Part shown: in pieces, positions 26,902-36,249 of the stretch
Numbering within the stretch: the first letter of the stretch is position 1
Layout: each line of letters opens with the position of its first letter
Assembly: GCF_002909255.1 (NCBI RefSeq)
Contig: NZ_PIOB01000005.1
Coordinates: 124,001-188,000 of the forward strand
Source of the DNA: Arenibacter hampyeongensis
Lineage (GTDB): Bacteria; Bacteroidota; Bacteroidia; Flavobacteriales; Flavobacteriaceae
Direction of reading: 5' to 3'
DNA length: 64,000 nucleotides
Position numbers and translations under genes: made by a program
Notes under the pieces: model-generated
What the model saw: only the letters and a program-made list of their open reading frames with translations
Databases searched by the model: none
What the model was told of the DNA's origin: nothing

Positions 26902-26927
26902 GGTTAGATGCATATCTAGCCTTTTTT
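26902..26927 (+). terminator. Rho-independent terminator after the acid phosphatase gene
   Basis: GGTTAGAT pairs with ATCTAGCC (one G-U pair) around a GCAT loop, followed by six T residues. It separates the receptor-phosphatase unit from the response-regulator operon that begins at 27009. Confidence 0.75.
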
Positions 26928-27008
26928 CTTTACTTATTATTTATAAGGGTCGAATTATTTCATACTTTTCTAATCAACATAATATAAAATAAGAGGTAAC
27001 AAACTAGC

Positions 27009-27686
27009 ATGAAATTATTAATTATAGAAGACGAACAAGAAGTTCAGGATGACTTAATCGAATTCCTTAAAGGGGAAAATTTTTTATGCGAGGCGGTATC
27101 CACTGCCTCATTGGCCAAAGAAAAAGTATATATGCATGAATATGACGCGATTATTTTAGATATTGGCCTTCCAGATGGCTCTGGGCTTGAAGTTTTAGAA
27201 TATCTAAAAAAATTAAACAAGGATACGGGTGTCATTATTCTAAGTGCCCATGGCGCCATAGATGACAAAATTTCTGCCTTAAATATTGGAGCTGATGATT
27301 ATCTTACAAAACCATTCGATTTTAATGAGCTTAATGCCAGAATAAAATCAATAATTAGAAGAAAACAGTTTCATGGCAACAATACAATAGATTTTGGTGA
27401 CATTAAAATAAATACTGTCTCTCATGAAGTTGTAGTAAACAATAAGAACATTACCCTAACCCAAAAAGAGTATCAAATGTTACTTTATTTTATAAGTAAC
27501 GAAAACAGGGTCATAACCAAGGAATCAATAGTGGAGCATTTATGGGGGGATGATACTGATATGTTCGATTCTTTCGATTTCATTTATGGTCATATAAAAA
27601 ATTTAAGAAAAAAAATAGTCAATGCAGGCGGTAACGATTATCTCTCAACCATTTATGGGGTGGGGTACAAATTCCAAAAAATTTGA
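27009..27686 (+). CDS. OmpR-family response regulator
   Basis: A 225-residue response regulator. The receiver domain (about 1-115) has acidic residues E7 and D8, phosphoacceptor D51 (IILDIGLPDG), S79 and K101 (LTKPFD). The C-terminal winged helix (about 125-223) is of the OmpR/PhoB type, with LTQKEYQMLLYFISN and IYGVGYKF. Its stop codon overlaps the TTG start of the kinase gene, a sign of translational coupling. It stands at the head of the unit holding phytase and alkaline phosphatase, so it may control them in response to phosphate or phytate. The signal is not readable from sequence. Confidence 0.93.
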   Translation: MKLLIIEDEQEVQDDLIEFLKGENFLCEAVSTASLAKEKVYMHEYDAIILDIGLPDGSGLEVLEYLKKLNKDTGVIILSAHGAIDDKISALNIGADDYLTKPFDFNELNARIKSIIRRKQFHGNNTIDFGDIKINTVSHEVVVNNKNITLTQKEYQMLLYFISNENRVITKESIVEHLWGDDTDMFDSFDFIYGHIKNLRKKIVNAGGNDYLSTIYGVGYKFQKI

Positions 27687-28927
27687 AATTATTAGTCAAA
27701 ACATCACTTTATTATGCCATGGCTTCGTTGCTTTTTTTTGCCGTTGCCGGTTTTATTATCCTCATTAATTTTAATAATGTCATTGATAATGATATCAATG
27801 ATTTTCTAGTAAACAGGGAAGAAATTGCCACTACACAAATAGTCAATGATATTCCTATTGAAGCCTTGAACAACTATGAGCAAATAATTAAGATTTCAAC
27901 GAACCAGGAAGAAATAGATAATTTAATGTTCACAGACACCATAGTCTATGATATTATTGATGATGAATTTCATGCCTATAGAAAATTAAATGTCATTCGC
28001 AAAATAGGAACAGCTTTTTATGACATCACCATCTTCAAGTCCTTAATAGAATCGAAACTTTTGGTGGTAGAGATATTAAAACCAATGTTATTGGTTTTTT
28101 TAGGGTTGCTTACCTTTCTTATACTTGGTAACCTTTTTATTTCAAGGGGTTTATGGCGGCCTTTTAAGGAAACACTTATCACCCTAAAGAATTATGAACT
28201 TGGAAGTACACGATCTATAAATTTCAGCAAGACGAATACGCAAGAATTCAATCAGCTTAATAGTATGTTAAATACTATGATTAAAAAAATTCATTATGAT
28301 TATCTCAATCTCAAAGAGTTTACCGAGAATGCTGCACATGAGATCCAGACCCCATTGGCCATAATTCGCAATAAATGCGAAATGCTTTTACAGTCCGAAA
28401 AACTAACCGATGTTGAGTTGAAGCCTCTTAAATCTATTTACAATAGTTGCTTGCGGTTATCAAAAATAAACCGCGGTCTTACATTATTGGCTAAAATTGA
28501 ATCTGGTGCTTATGATAATTCTGAGAAAATCGATATAACGGAAGTGGTAAAGAGCCAAGTTCAGCACTATATAGAAGTTATTGAGCTCAATGGGCTAATG
28601 ATTAAAATGGATTTAAATCATCAAATGCACTTTGTCATCAACCCTGACCTTATAGAGATTTTAGTATCAAATTTAATAAGAAATGCCATTAAACATAATA
28701 CTACAAATGGGAAAATACATATAATTACTTTGCAAAATTGTATTAGGTTTTCAAATAGCGGAAATCAATCTAAAATGGATACCGGTCAATTTAGAAGGTT
28801 TAATAGATCAAACAAAAATTCGTTGGGCTTAGGGCTGTCTATTATAAATAAAATTTGTTTGGCCTATAATATTCAGCTAAAATATAGCTATGAAAATGGA
28901 CTACATAATTTTGACTTGAACTTTTGA
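27683..28927 (+). CDS. Sensor histidine kinase
   Basis: A 414-residue membrane kinase that starts at a TTG overlapping the response-regulator stop by four bases. Membrane segments lie at about 10-30 and 127-153 and enclose a short extracytoplasmic sensor of about 95 residues with no recognised domain. A HAMP-like linker follows. HisKA carries H219 in ENAAHEIQTPLAIIRN. The ATPase domain has the N box NLIRNAIKHN and a G box SLGLGLSIINKI; the spacing between them is short, as in compact flavobacterial kinases. It should phosphorylate D51 of the regulator encoded upstream. A downstream ATG at codon 13 is possible but would cut into the first membrane segment. Confidence 0.9.
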   Translation: MKLLVKTSLYYAMASLLFFAVAGFIILINFNNVIDNDINDFLVNREEIATTQIVNDIPIEALNNYEQIIKISTNQEEIDNLMFTDTIVYDIIDDEFHAYRKLNVIRKIGTAFYDITIFKSLIESKLLVVEILKPMLLVFLGLLTFLILGNLFISRGLWRPFKETLITLKNYELGSTRSINFSKTNTQEFNQLNSMLNTMIKKIHYDYLNLKEFTENAAHEIQTPLAIIRNKCEMLLQSEKLTDVELKPLKSIYNSCLRLSKINRGLTLLAKIESGAYDNSEKIDITEVVKSQVQHYIEVIELNGLMIKMDLNHQMHFVINPDLIEILVSNLIRNAIKHNTTNGKIHIITLQNCIRFSNSGNQSKMDTGQFRRFNRSNKNSLGLGLSIINKICLAYNIQLKYSYENGLHNFDLNF

Positions 28928-28981
28928 TTTTATAGACAGATTCTCTACAGAATTAACCCATAAGTTTACTAAACATAAAAT

Positions 28982-29404
28982 ATGAAGCAGTTAATTATAA
29001 TAGTAATTATAGGGTTTATGGTTTGTTCATGTAACAAGGAAACTGTTCCAAGAGAGGTTCAACTCAAATTCTTGGAACTTGAACCGTCAGCTCACAATAT
29101 TGAATGGAGTCTGAAAAGAGAACTATATAGGTTGCATTACACCTTGGACGGCTTCAATTACACTTCTTATTTTGATAAAGCGGGGAACTGGCTTGAAACT
29201 GAATTGGAAATTGATGAAAGTGAACTTCCAGTAGCCATATCCAATACGATAGCTGAAAAATTAAGTGATTACTCAATTATAGATATTGAGTTGGTGAAAA
29301 CAGCGGATAATCAAATATTTTATGAAATAGATCTTAAAAAAGGAGATAAAATTTACGATATACTTTTTAACGATTCAGGAAAAATATTAAGAAAAAAGAT
29401 TTAA
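28982..29404 (+). CDS. PepSY-like (beta-lactamase-inhibitor-like) lipoprotein
   Basis: A 140-residue small lipoprotein with signal MKQLIIIVIIGFMVCSC and a lipid-carrying cysteine at 15 or 17. The mature part resembles the PepSY-like domain found in many Bacteroidota secreted proteins. It has two alpha-beta halves with motifs such as FLELEPSAHNIEWSL, YFDKAGNWLETELEI and ILFNDSGKILRKKI. These small proteins often sit beside two-component systems and may shape signal detection, though their function is poorly known. It lies 54 bases after the kinase and 4 bases before the phytase gene, so it is part of the same operon. Confidence 0.75.
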   Translation: MKQLIIIVIIGFMVCSCNKETVPREVQLKFLELEPSAHNIEWSLKRELYRLHYTLDGFNYTSYFDKAGNWLETELEIDESELPVAISNTIAEKLSDYSIIDIELVKTADNQIFYEIDLKKGDKIYDILFNDSGKILRKKI

Positions 29405-29408
29405 CATT

Positions 29409-31460
29409 ATGAAGATTACAAACCCGGCAGCCAGTCTATTAGGTTTATTAGGCGTTATTTTAATTAGTGCTTGCGAGTCAAAACCAGCGATTTCAGAGAA
29501 CGCCATAAAACCAAAAATCATAACACAGGTCACAAAACATGATACTGATGATGCGGCCATTTGGGTAAATGAGGAAGACCCATCACAAAGCTTAATACTA
29601 GGAACGGATAAAAATATGGACGGTGCCTTGTATGTTTACGATTTAAAAGGCAATATCATTGAAGATAAAACGGTTAGGGGTTTAAAACGTCCGAACAATG
29701 TGGACATTGAAGAATTTGAACTAGGTGAGGAGGAATTTTCCATTGCAGTTGTTACCGAACGCCTTACCAATAAAATAAGAATATTTAGGCTTCCAGAAAT
29801 GACACCTTTGGACAATGGGGGCATTGAAGTTTTTGAAGGTGAAGAGCAAAGGGACCCTATGGGGGTTTCATTATATAAAAATCCGGAAGACAAGGTATAT
29901 GCCTTTGTTGGAAGAAAGTCTGGGCCACTGGATGGGTATATTTGGCAATATGAATTAAAAGGAGATGAAAACGGAAATATCATTGCCGAAAAAGTACGGG
30001 CTTTTGGAAAATATAGTGGAAAAAAGGAAATTGAGGCCGTAGTAGTTGATGATGAATTGGGTTATGTTTATTATTCGGATGAAGGAGTAGGGGTTCGTAA
30101 ATATTATGCCGATACGGACAAGGGTAATGAGGAGTTGGCACTTTTTGCGACAGAAGGTTTTACAGGAGACCATGAGGGGATTAGTATTTATACAACGGAT
30201 ATTGGCACTGGTTATATAATCGTTTCAGATCAACAAGCCAATAAATTTCAATTATTCTCCAGAGAAGGAAGTGTAGATAATCCACACCATCATGTATTGG
30301 TAAAATCTATCGATGTTTCAACAATGGAGAGTGATGGCTCAGAAGTTATAAACGCATCATTGGGCGATCTGTTTCCCAAGGGATTGTTTGTGGCTATGTC
30401 AGATGATAAAACCTTTCAATTATATGCTTGGGAAGATATTGCTGGTGACGATTTAATAATTGCACCAGATGGTCTGCCTCAGCATACCAAAAACGCTATA
30501 CAACCTAAGTATATAACGGAAAAGGTTGTTTTTGATACGGATGATCCTGCTATCTGGGTAAATAAAAATGATCCAGCCCAGAGCTTAATAATTGGTACCG
30601 ACAAAGAAGATGGTGGAGGTTTATACGTTTTTAATTTACAAGGAAAAATCATTAAAGACAAAAGTATTCCAGATCTTCAAAGGCCAAACAATGTAGATAT
30701 TGCTTATGGGTACAATTTAAATGGTAAGCCTATTGATATTGCTGTAACGACGGAAAGAAGCAAAAATCAATTACGGATTTTTAGTGTGCCCGATATGAAA
30801 CCCATAGATGGTGGTGGGATGGCTGTTTTTGAGGACAGAGAAAAGAAAGATCCAATGGGAGTTGCATTGTACAAAAATCCCAAAGATGGAATTGTATACG
30901 CTATTGTTGGCCCTAAAGATGGGCCGTCAAAGGGATATCTATGTCAGTACCGAATAGATAATGACGGTAAAGGCAAAGTGAAGCTGACTAAGATTAGAGA
31001 TTTTGGAAACTATAGTGGAATAAAAGAAATTGAAGCTATTGTTGTTGATAATGAATTAGGCTATGTGTATTGTTCAGACGAAAATTTCGGGATTCGTAAA
31101 TACCATGCAGATCCTGCCAAAGGGGATGAAGAATTGGCATTATTTGGAACAAAGGAATTTGGCAGGGATATCGAGGGTATTAGTATTTATAAGAAGGACA
31201 ATGGAACAGGCTATATTTTAATATCTGACCAACAACAAAATACCTTTAATATATTTTCTAGAGAAGGTTCTGAAGGAAACCCGCATAATCACAAGTTTAT
31301 TAAATCCGTAGAATTAATGACTCTTGAAAGCGATGGTTCAGAAGTAACTTCGGTTAGTTTGGGCGATGAATTCCCCAAAGGAATGTTCGTTGCAATGTCT
31401 ACAGATAAAACATTTCATATATACGACTGGCGCGATATAGCTGGAGACGATTTAAAATAA
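29409..31460 (+). CDS. Tandem-domain beta-propeller phytase (3-phytase-like) lipoprotein
   Basis: A 683-residue lipoprotein (LISAC, C22) made of two full beta-propeller phytase domains, about residues 33-350 and 357-683. Each repeats the same ordered motifs: TDDxAIWVN, LILGTDK or LIIGTDK, RPNNVDI, DPMGV, KEIEA, GYVYxSDE, EGISIY, SDQQ, and a final DIAGDDL. The first domain has TDDAAIW where the second has the usual TDDPAIW. The enzyme should release phosphate stepwise from phytate with calcium. In described dual-domain enzymes the N-terminal unit is incomplete; here both look full length. The gene follows the PepSY-like gene by 4 bases. Its products would feed the inositol operon downstream. 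Confidence 0.92.
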   Translation: MKITNPAASLLGLLGVILISACESKPAISENAIKPKIITQVTKHDTDDAAIWVNEEDPSQSLILGTDKNMDGALYVYDLKGNIIEDKTVRGLKRPNNVDIEEFELGEEEFSIAVVTERLTNKIRIFRLPEMTPLDNGGIEVFEGEEQRDPMGVSLYKNPEDKVYAFVGRKSGPLDGYIWQYELKGDENGNIIAEKVRAFGKYSGKKEIEAVVVDDELGYVYYSDEGVGVRKYYADTDKGNEELALFATEGFTGDHEGISIYTTDIGTGYIIVSDQQANKFQLFSREGSVDNPHHHVLVKSIDVSTMESDGSEVINASLGDLFPKGLFVAMSDDKTFQLYAWEDIAGDDLIIAPDGLPQHTKNAIQPKYITEKVVFDTDDPAIWVNKNDPAQSLIIGTDKEDGGGLYVFNLQGKIIKDKSIPDLQRPNNVDIAYGYNLNGKPIDIAVTTERSKNQLRIFSVPDMKPIDGGGMAVFEDREKKDPMGVALYKNPKDGIVYAIVGPKDGPSKGYLCQYRIDNDGKGKVKLTKIRDFGNYSGIKEIEAIVVDNELGYVYCSDENFGIRKYHADPAKGDEELALFGTKEFGRDIEGISIYKKDNGTGYILISDQQQNTFNIFSREGSEGNPHNHKFIKSVELMTLESDGSEVTSVSLGDEFPKGMFVAMSTDKTFHIYDWRDIAGDDLK

Positions 31461-31497
31461 TCTAGTGTATTTAAATAATATTAAACCTCATTTAAAC

Positions 31498-33138
31498 ATG
31501 CGTGGTCTAACTAAACATTCCCTATTCATAATATTATGTTGCCTCATTTCAGTAAACAGTTTTTCGCAACAACCCCAAGCAAAAACAAAACTTGTTGTTG
31601 GCGTTATTGTGGATCAAATGAGAGCAGAGTATCTATACAGATTTCAAGATAAATTTTCCGATGATGGCTTTAAACGCTTAATGAATGATGGATTTGTTTG
31701 TAGAAATGCAAATTACAATTACATTCCCACTAAAACAGCCCCAGGACATGCATCAGTTTATACGGGTACTACCCCAAAGTACCATGGTATCATTGCAAAT
31801 GAATGGTACGATCGAACTTTAAAAAAGGAAATTAATAATGTTGACGATTATAGCACGCAAACCGTAGGAGGAGAAGGGTCTAGTGGGCAACGTTCACCTC
31901 ATAAAATGTTGTCGACAACAATTACCGATGAATTGCAATTATCAAATGATGGTAAGTCGAAGGTGATAAGCATTTCTTTAAAGGATAGAGGTGCCATTTT
32001 ACCGGGCGGACATATGTCCGATGGGGCATATTGGTACGATGCTGAAAAGGGAAACTTCATAACAAGTACTTATTACAAGCAAGAACTTCCTGCATGGGTT
32101 GAAAAATTCAATAAAGAAGGGTATGTAAAATCATTGTTGAAAAATGGGTGGCATACTATACGGCCCATTGGCAGCTATACTGAAAGCACTATTGATGAGC
32201 AAGCCTATGAAAAAGTTTTTCATCATAAAAACAATGCCTCCTTCCCTTATGAATTTAAAAAACTATCCGATGAAGACCAATTCGATATTTTACAAGAGAC
32301 TCCTTTTGGAAATACAATAGTAGCACTGATGGCTTATGCAGCTCTTGAAAATGAAAAATTAGGAAAAGGTGAGGAAACCGATTTTCTGGCAATTAGTTTT
32401 TCGAGTACTGATAAAATTGGGCATGCATTCGGTCCTCATTCCATAGAAATAGAAGACACTTATATACGATTAGATCAAGACATTGCTTCCTTATTACGTA
32501 AATTGGATGCACAAGTAGGCAAAGGAAATTACACTTTCTTTTTAACTGCGGATCATGCCGCGACAGATGTCCCGCAGTACTTGAAAAATAATAAAATTCC
32601 GGCTGGATATTTTGATAGCGATACAATTGTAAGCAGTTTAAATATGTATTTAGACGCTAGGTATAATGCAAAAGATTTGATAGAAAATATGTCTAATGGT
32701 CAGCTCTTTTTCGATAAGGAAAAAATAGAGGCGATGCAACTAAATTTCAATACTGTTTTGGAAGAAAGTAAACAAGAACTATTAAAAATAGAAGGTGTTT
32801 TTCAAGTATTGCTGCGTACTGATCTTGAAAAATTTGAATATACTCAATTTGAAATGGGCATGGTACAAAGAGGTTTTAATATAAAACGCTCCGGAGACAT
32901 TGTTGTGTTGTTTAATCCTTCTTGGAGTAAATACAGAAAATATGGAACTGAACATGGAACAGGTTATAGCTATGACACCCATGTGCCATTGTTGTGGTTT
33001 GGAAATAAAATACCTAAAGGGTCCTCTACAAGGAAATATAGCATTACAGACATAGCACCATCGATTTCCATGCTCTTGGGAATAAAATTTCCGGGTGCCT
33101 GTATTGGTGTGCCTATCGAGGAGTTGTTTAAGGAGTAG
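31498..33138 (+). CDS. pafA: PafA-type alkaline phosphatase
   Basis: A 546-residue secreted phosphatase. I chose the ATG at 31498, not the upstream GTG at 31465, because it opens directly on a signal peptide ending near FSQQ. From this start the active site falls at D39, T80 (nucleophile, KTAPGHAS), N101, K162 and R164 (SLKDRGAI), D305, H309, D352, H353 and H486. This agrees almost residue for residue with the numbering I recall for flavobacterial PafA. PafA enzymes are calcium-independent phosphomonoesterases active on many organophosphates. The gene ends the phytase operon, 37 bases after the phytase gene, and may complete the removal of phosphates down to free inositol. Confidence 0.93.
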   Translation: MRGLTKHSLFIILCCLISVNSFSQQPQAKTKLVVGVIVDQMRAEYLYRFQDKFSDDGFKRLMNDGFVCRNANYNYIPTKTAPGHASVYTGTTPKYHGIIANEWYDRTLKKEINNVDDYSTQTVGGEGSSGQRSPHKMLSTTITDELQLSNDGKSKVISISLKDRGAILPGGHMSDGAYWYDAEKGNFITSTYYKQELPAWVEKFNKEGYVKSLLKNGWHTIRPIGSYTESTIDEQAYEKVFHHKNNASFPYEFKKLSDEDQFDILQETPFGNTIVALMAYAALENEKLGKGEETDFLAISFSSTDKIGHAFGPHSIEIEDTYIRLDQDIASLLRKLDAQVGKGNYTFFLTADHAATDVPQYLKNNKIPAGYFDSDTIVSSLNMYLDARYNAKDLIENMSNGQLFFDKEKIEAMQLNFNTVLEESKQELLKIEGVFQVLLRTDLEKFEYTQFEMGMVQRGFNIKRSGDIVVLFNPSWSKYRKYGTEHGTGYSYDTHVPLLWFGNKIPKGSSTRKYSITDIAPSISMLLGIKFPGACIGVPIEELFKE

Positions 33139-33282
33139 GTAAATGGCTGTGTTAATTGTTCTTGTAAAGGGTAATTGACTTTAGCTTGGCTTAAAGGTTT
33201 TTTCTTTATGTATTTACCCAGAACCTCTTCAAGACGACTATGCACAATCTATAATCCCTTGATCAGGGAATTTTACACATAA

Positions 33283-33296
33283 TGCAAACCTTTGCA
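33283..33296 (+). promoter_or_regulatory. Candidate LacI-family operator before iolJ (TGCAAACCTTTGCA)
   Basis: Identical to the site at 16496-16509 and followed like it by G and a T-run ending in A. It lies 93 bases before the iolJ start. With the flanking A and T it extends to a 16-base palindrome apart from the CC centre. The iol operon has no regulator of its own nearby, so control by the LacI protein encoded at 21479 is plausible. Confidence 0.65.
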
Positions 33297-33389
33297 TGTT
33301 TTTTTAGCATTAATAGTTTTCTAAAGGGAGATTTTTATTGTTTATTTATAGTAGTATGATTCGTTTGCATTTTAAATATTTATATTCTC

Positions 33390-34331
33390 ATGCACCTTTC
33401 GCCCAAGATATTTTATGATCAGTGTTATGGCAAATATGCCATAGCAGCGGTCAATGTTTTTACCATGGAACAGGTTCTCGGGCTTTTTAGTGCGGGAGAA
33501 AGGGCAAATGCCCCTTTTCTTGTCCAAATTACACCAGCGGCAAGGAATTATGCCCATCCCGAAATGCTCATTGGGATGATCCGTGCTGCTTCCAGAATAT
33601 ACCCCAAGGCAGTGTACTCCGTTCACATGGATCATGGGAACGAGGAACATGCCTTTAATGCAATACAATCCAACGATTATGACTCCATTATGATCGATGC
33701 CTCCCATGATAATTTTGATGGGAACGTAAAAAGGACCAAAGCAGTAGTGGAACAAGCGCACAAAAAAAATATTGTTGTAGAGGCAGAACTGGGAGTGCTG
33801 AGCGGTGTTGAAGATGATTTGTCCATAGACGAAAAACATGCCAAATATACCCAGCCCTCGGAAGTGCAGGAATTTGTGGAATTAACGGAATGTGATAGTT
33901 TGGCGGTAGCAGTAGGCACCAGTCATGGAGCTTATAAGTTTTCCGGCGGAAATGGTATTCAGTTTAAAATATTGGAGGAAATTCAGCGGAGATTGCCTAA
34001 ATTCCCTATAGTGTTGCATGGCGGCTCTGCCGTTAATTTTGAGGAAATAGAACGGATCAATAAGGCAGGAGGGCATTTGAATGAAGGTGCCTCCGGGGTT
34101 TCGCCGGAAGAGATTGTGAAATCCATTGCCTATGGGGTGTGTAAGATCAATATAGCAACAGATACCAGACTATTGTGGACCAGGGTGCATAGGGAATTCT
34201 TCAGGGATACTCCAGAGCTTTTCGACCCCGTTATTCCAGGGAAGACCTATATGGGCGATTACGAAAAATTTATGCTGGAAAAGTTCGATCTATTGGGTGC
34301 CACCGGGAAAGTAAGCGACTTAAAATTTTAA
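33390..34331 (+). CDS. iolJ: Class II aldolase, probably 5-dehydro-2-deoxyphosphogluconate aldolase
   Basis: A 313-residue zinc aldolase of the fructose-bisphosphate aldolase class II fold. Metal and catalytic residues appear as D81-H82 (VHMDHGN), H179 (GTSHGAYKF) and H210 (VLHGGSA). MIDASHDNFDGN at 101-112 and EAELGVLSG at 131-139 are also typical. As first gene of a complete iol operon it most likely cleaves DKG-phosphate to DHAP and malonate semialdehyde. Fructose- or tagatose-bisphosphate aldolase is the alternative by sequence alone. It lies 11 bases before iolB. Confidence 0.85.
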   Translation: MHLSPKIFYDQCYGKYAIAAVNVFTMEQVLGLFSAGERANAPFLVQITPAARNYAHPEMLIGMIRAASRIYPKAVYSVHMDHGNEEHAFNAIQSNDYDSIMIDASHDNFDGNVKRTKAVVEQAHKKNIVVEAELGVLSGVEDDLSIDEKHAKYTQPSEVQEFVELTECDSLAVAVGTSHGAYKFSGGNGIQFKILEEIQRRLPKFPIVLHGGSAVNFEEIERINKAGGHLNEGASGVSPEEIVKSIAYGVCKINIATDTRLLWTRVHREFFRDTPELFDPVIPGKTYMGDYEKFMLEKFDLLGATGKVSDLKF

Positions 34332-34342
34332 AATTAAAAATT

Positions 34343-35221
34343 ATGGAACATAATTCACATTTGCAGATAAAACCAAAATCCAAAACTGGAGTATATCATC
34401 AAATTACACCCGCATCGGCTAAATGGGAATATCTGAATTTTGGGACGAGATTAATGACCAAAGGTGAAACTTGGCAATACGATACCAAGGATAACGAAAT
34501 GGTAATAGTGTTGTTAAGTGGCAATTTTAAAGTGGAAAGCGATAAAGGAAACTGGGAAACAAAAAATGGAAGAATAGACGTTTTTAGCGGGGTGGCACAT
34601 ACCCTTTACCTATCCCGAAATAGTAAATTTACGTTAACGGCTACTAGCAATACTTTGGATATAGGGTATGGTTGGTGCAAGGTCGAAGAAGATTTCCCTG
34701 CTAAATTCGTCACCCCAGAGGACACTCCCGTAGTTATTTTTGGCGGTGACAATGCTACCCGCCAGTTCAATGATCTGGTGCCACCGGGTTTTGGTTGTAG
34801 CAAAATAGTGGTGCGTGAAGTATATACGCCCTCTGGGAATTGGAGTTCCTTTCCGGCCCACAAACATGATGAACGCATTGTAGACGCTGAAGGTACCGTT
34901 TTGGAACCGATACAAGAAGAGACGTATTTCTATAAATTTCAAAAACCGGAGGCATATGCCATACAGCAGGTCTATACCAAGGACAGGTCCTTGGATGAGA
35001 TAGTTAGGCCTAGACATAATGACGTGGTGATGATTCCCAAAGGTTTTCATCCTGTGGTAGCAGAACACGGATTTCATTGCTACTACCTTAATTTCTTGGC
35101 AGGAACGGACCAATGTTTGGCCAATACCACAGACCCGGACCATGAATGGATTTATGATTCCTGGACCTCAAAAGACAAAAGATTACCCTTGGTAACAGCG
35201 GAAATGAATAAACAACAATAG
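34343..35221 (+). CDS. iolB: 5-deoxy-glucuronate isomerase
   Basis: A 292-residue bicupin of the IolB family that converts 5-deoxy-glucuronate to 2-deoxy-5-keto-gluconate. Recognisable features are the N-terminal cupin with MTKGETWQYDTKDNEMVIVL and FSGVAHTLYL, and the C-terminal cupin with SFPAHKHDER, EETYFYKF and PKGFHPV. The HKH and E residues bind the metal. It is cytoplasmic, 11 bases after iolJ and 3 bases before iolC. Confidence 0.93.
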   Translation: MEHNSHLQIKPKSKTGVYHQITPASAKWEYLNFGTRLMTKGETWQYDTKDNEMVIVLLSGNFKVESDKGNWETKNGRIDVFSGVAHTLYLSRNSKFTLTATSNTLDIGYGWCKVEEDFPAKFVTPEDTPVVIFGGDNATRQFNDLVPPGFGCSKIVVREVYTPSGNWSSFPAHKHDERIVDAEGTVLEPIQEETYFYKFQKPEAYAIQQVYTKDRSLDEIVRPRHNDVVMIPKGFHPVVAEHGFHCYYLNFLAGTDQCLANTTDPDHEWIYDSWTSKDKRLPLVTAEMNKQQ

Positions 35222-35224
35222 GAA

Positions 35225-36238
35225 ATGAGCGATAAAAAGTTTGATGTAATCACGTTTGGGAGATCTAGTATTGACCTTTATTCACAGAATATAGGTTCGC
35301 CATTTAATGATATTAAGGGGTTTGATGCCTTTGTGGGGGGGTCTCCACTTAATATAGCTGTGGGATGTGCAAGATTGGGTGTAAATGCCAGCCTTTTGAC
35401 CGCGGTTGGTAATGACAAAGTGGGAGAGTTTATACTAAATTTCTTAAATGGGGAAGGGGTAAATACCCATGCTATACCTGTAAAAAATGGGACTAGGAGT
35501 AGCGCGGTTGTTCTGGGAATAGAACCTCCGGATAAATTTCCCTTGGTGTATTACAGGGATAACGCGGCCGATAGTCAGGTGGATATCGATGACGTGGACA
35601 ATGCCAATATTCCACACTACAAAATATTGTTGATCAATGGTACTGCCCTCAATATAGAACCTACCAGGAGTGCAACTTTTTATGCCACTGAAATCGCTAA
35701 TAGAAATGATGTCGACGTAGTTCTCGATCTGGATTTTAGAGCGGACCAATGGCACGATTACAGGGCGTTTGGATTAACCGTTAGGGCTATTTTGCCCAGG
35801 GTTAAAATGGCCATTGGTACGGAAGAGGAAATTCTTGCCGCCACGCTGATCAATTCCTCGCAAGTAACCATTAAGGAACAACAGATTTCCGCCCCGGAAA
35901 TTAAAGGTGATATAGAGGTGTCCATTAAGCAACTGCTTGCCTCGGGCATAGAGACACTTATAGTAAAACGGGGAGAGAAGGGTGCCAGTATATACCAAAA
36001 GGATGGTTCCAAAGAGGATGTTCCAGGGTTTCCAGTTGAGGTTTTAAATGTGCTGGGCGCAGGGGATGCCTTTGCCAGCGGATTTCTATACGGAATACTA
36101 CAAGGGTGGGATTTAAAAAAGGCGTGCAGAATGGGCAATGCCAGTGGTGCGCAAGTGGTAACTAAAAAGGGTTGTGCCAACTTTATGCCCACCTTGGAAG
36201 AATCCATGGATTTTATAAATCAGAAGGGCGGATTTTAA
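35225..36238 (+). CDS. iolC: 5-dehydro-2-deoxygluconokinase
   Basis: A 337-residue PfkB-family sugar kinase that phosphorylates 2-deoxy-5-keto-gluconate with ATP. The substrate-binding FVGGSPLNIAVGCARLG motif lies at 36-52. The ATP/anion-hole motif GAGDAFASGF at 278-287 carries the catalytic base D281. DLDFRADQW at 168-176 is characteristic of the IolC group. It lies in the tight run iolB-iolC-iolD and is cytoplasmic. Confidence 0.93.
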   Translation: MSDKKFDVITFGRSSIDLYSQNIGSPFNDIKGFDAFVGGSPLNIAVGCARLGVNASLLTAVGNDKVGEFILNFLNGEGVNTHAIPVKNGTRSSAVVLGIEPPDKFPLVYYRDNAADSQVDIDDVDNANIPHYKILLINGTALNIEPTRSATFYATEIANRNDVDVVLDLDFRADQWHDYRAFGLTVRAILPRVKMAIGTEEEILAATLINSSQVTIKEQQISAPEIKGDIEVSIKQLLASGIETLIVKRGEKGASIYQKDGSKEDVPGFPVEVLNVLGAGDAFASGFLYGILQGWDLKKACRMGNASGAQVVTKKGCANFMPTLEESMDFINQKGGF

Positions 36239-36249
36239 TTTTATAAGCG

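Noticed and set aside
33255-33269. TCCCT/AGGGA hairpin after pafA as a terminator
   Set aside because: Five-base stem and a short T-run only; too weak to claim.
33372-33839. 155-residue leftward open frame at the start of the iol operon
   Set aside because: Antisense to iolJ, whose metal and catalytic motifs are intact; it also overlaps the iolJ start.
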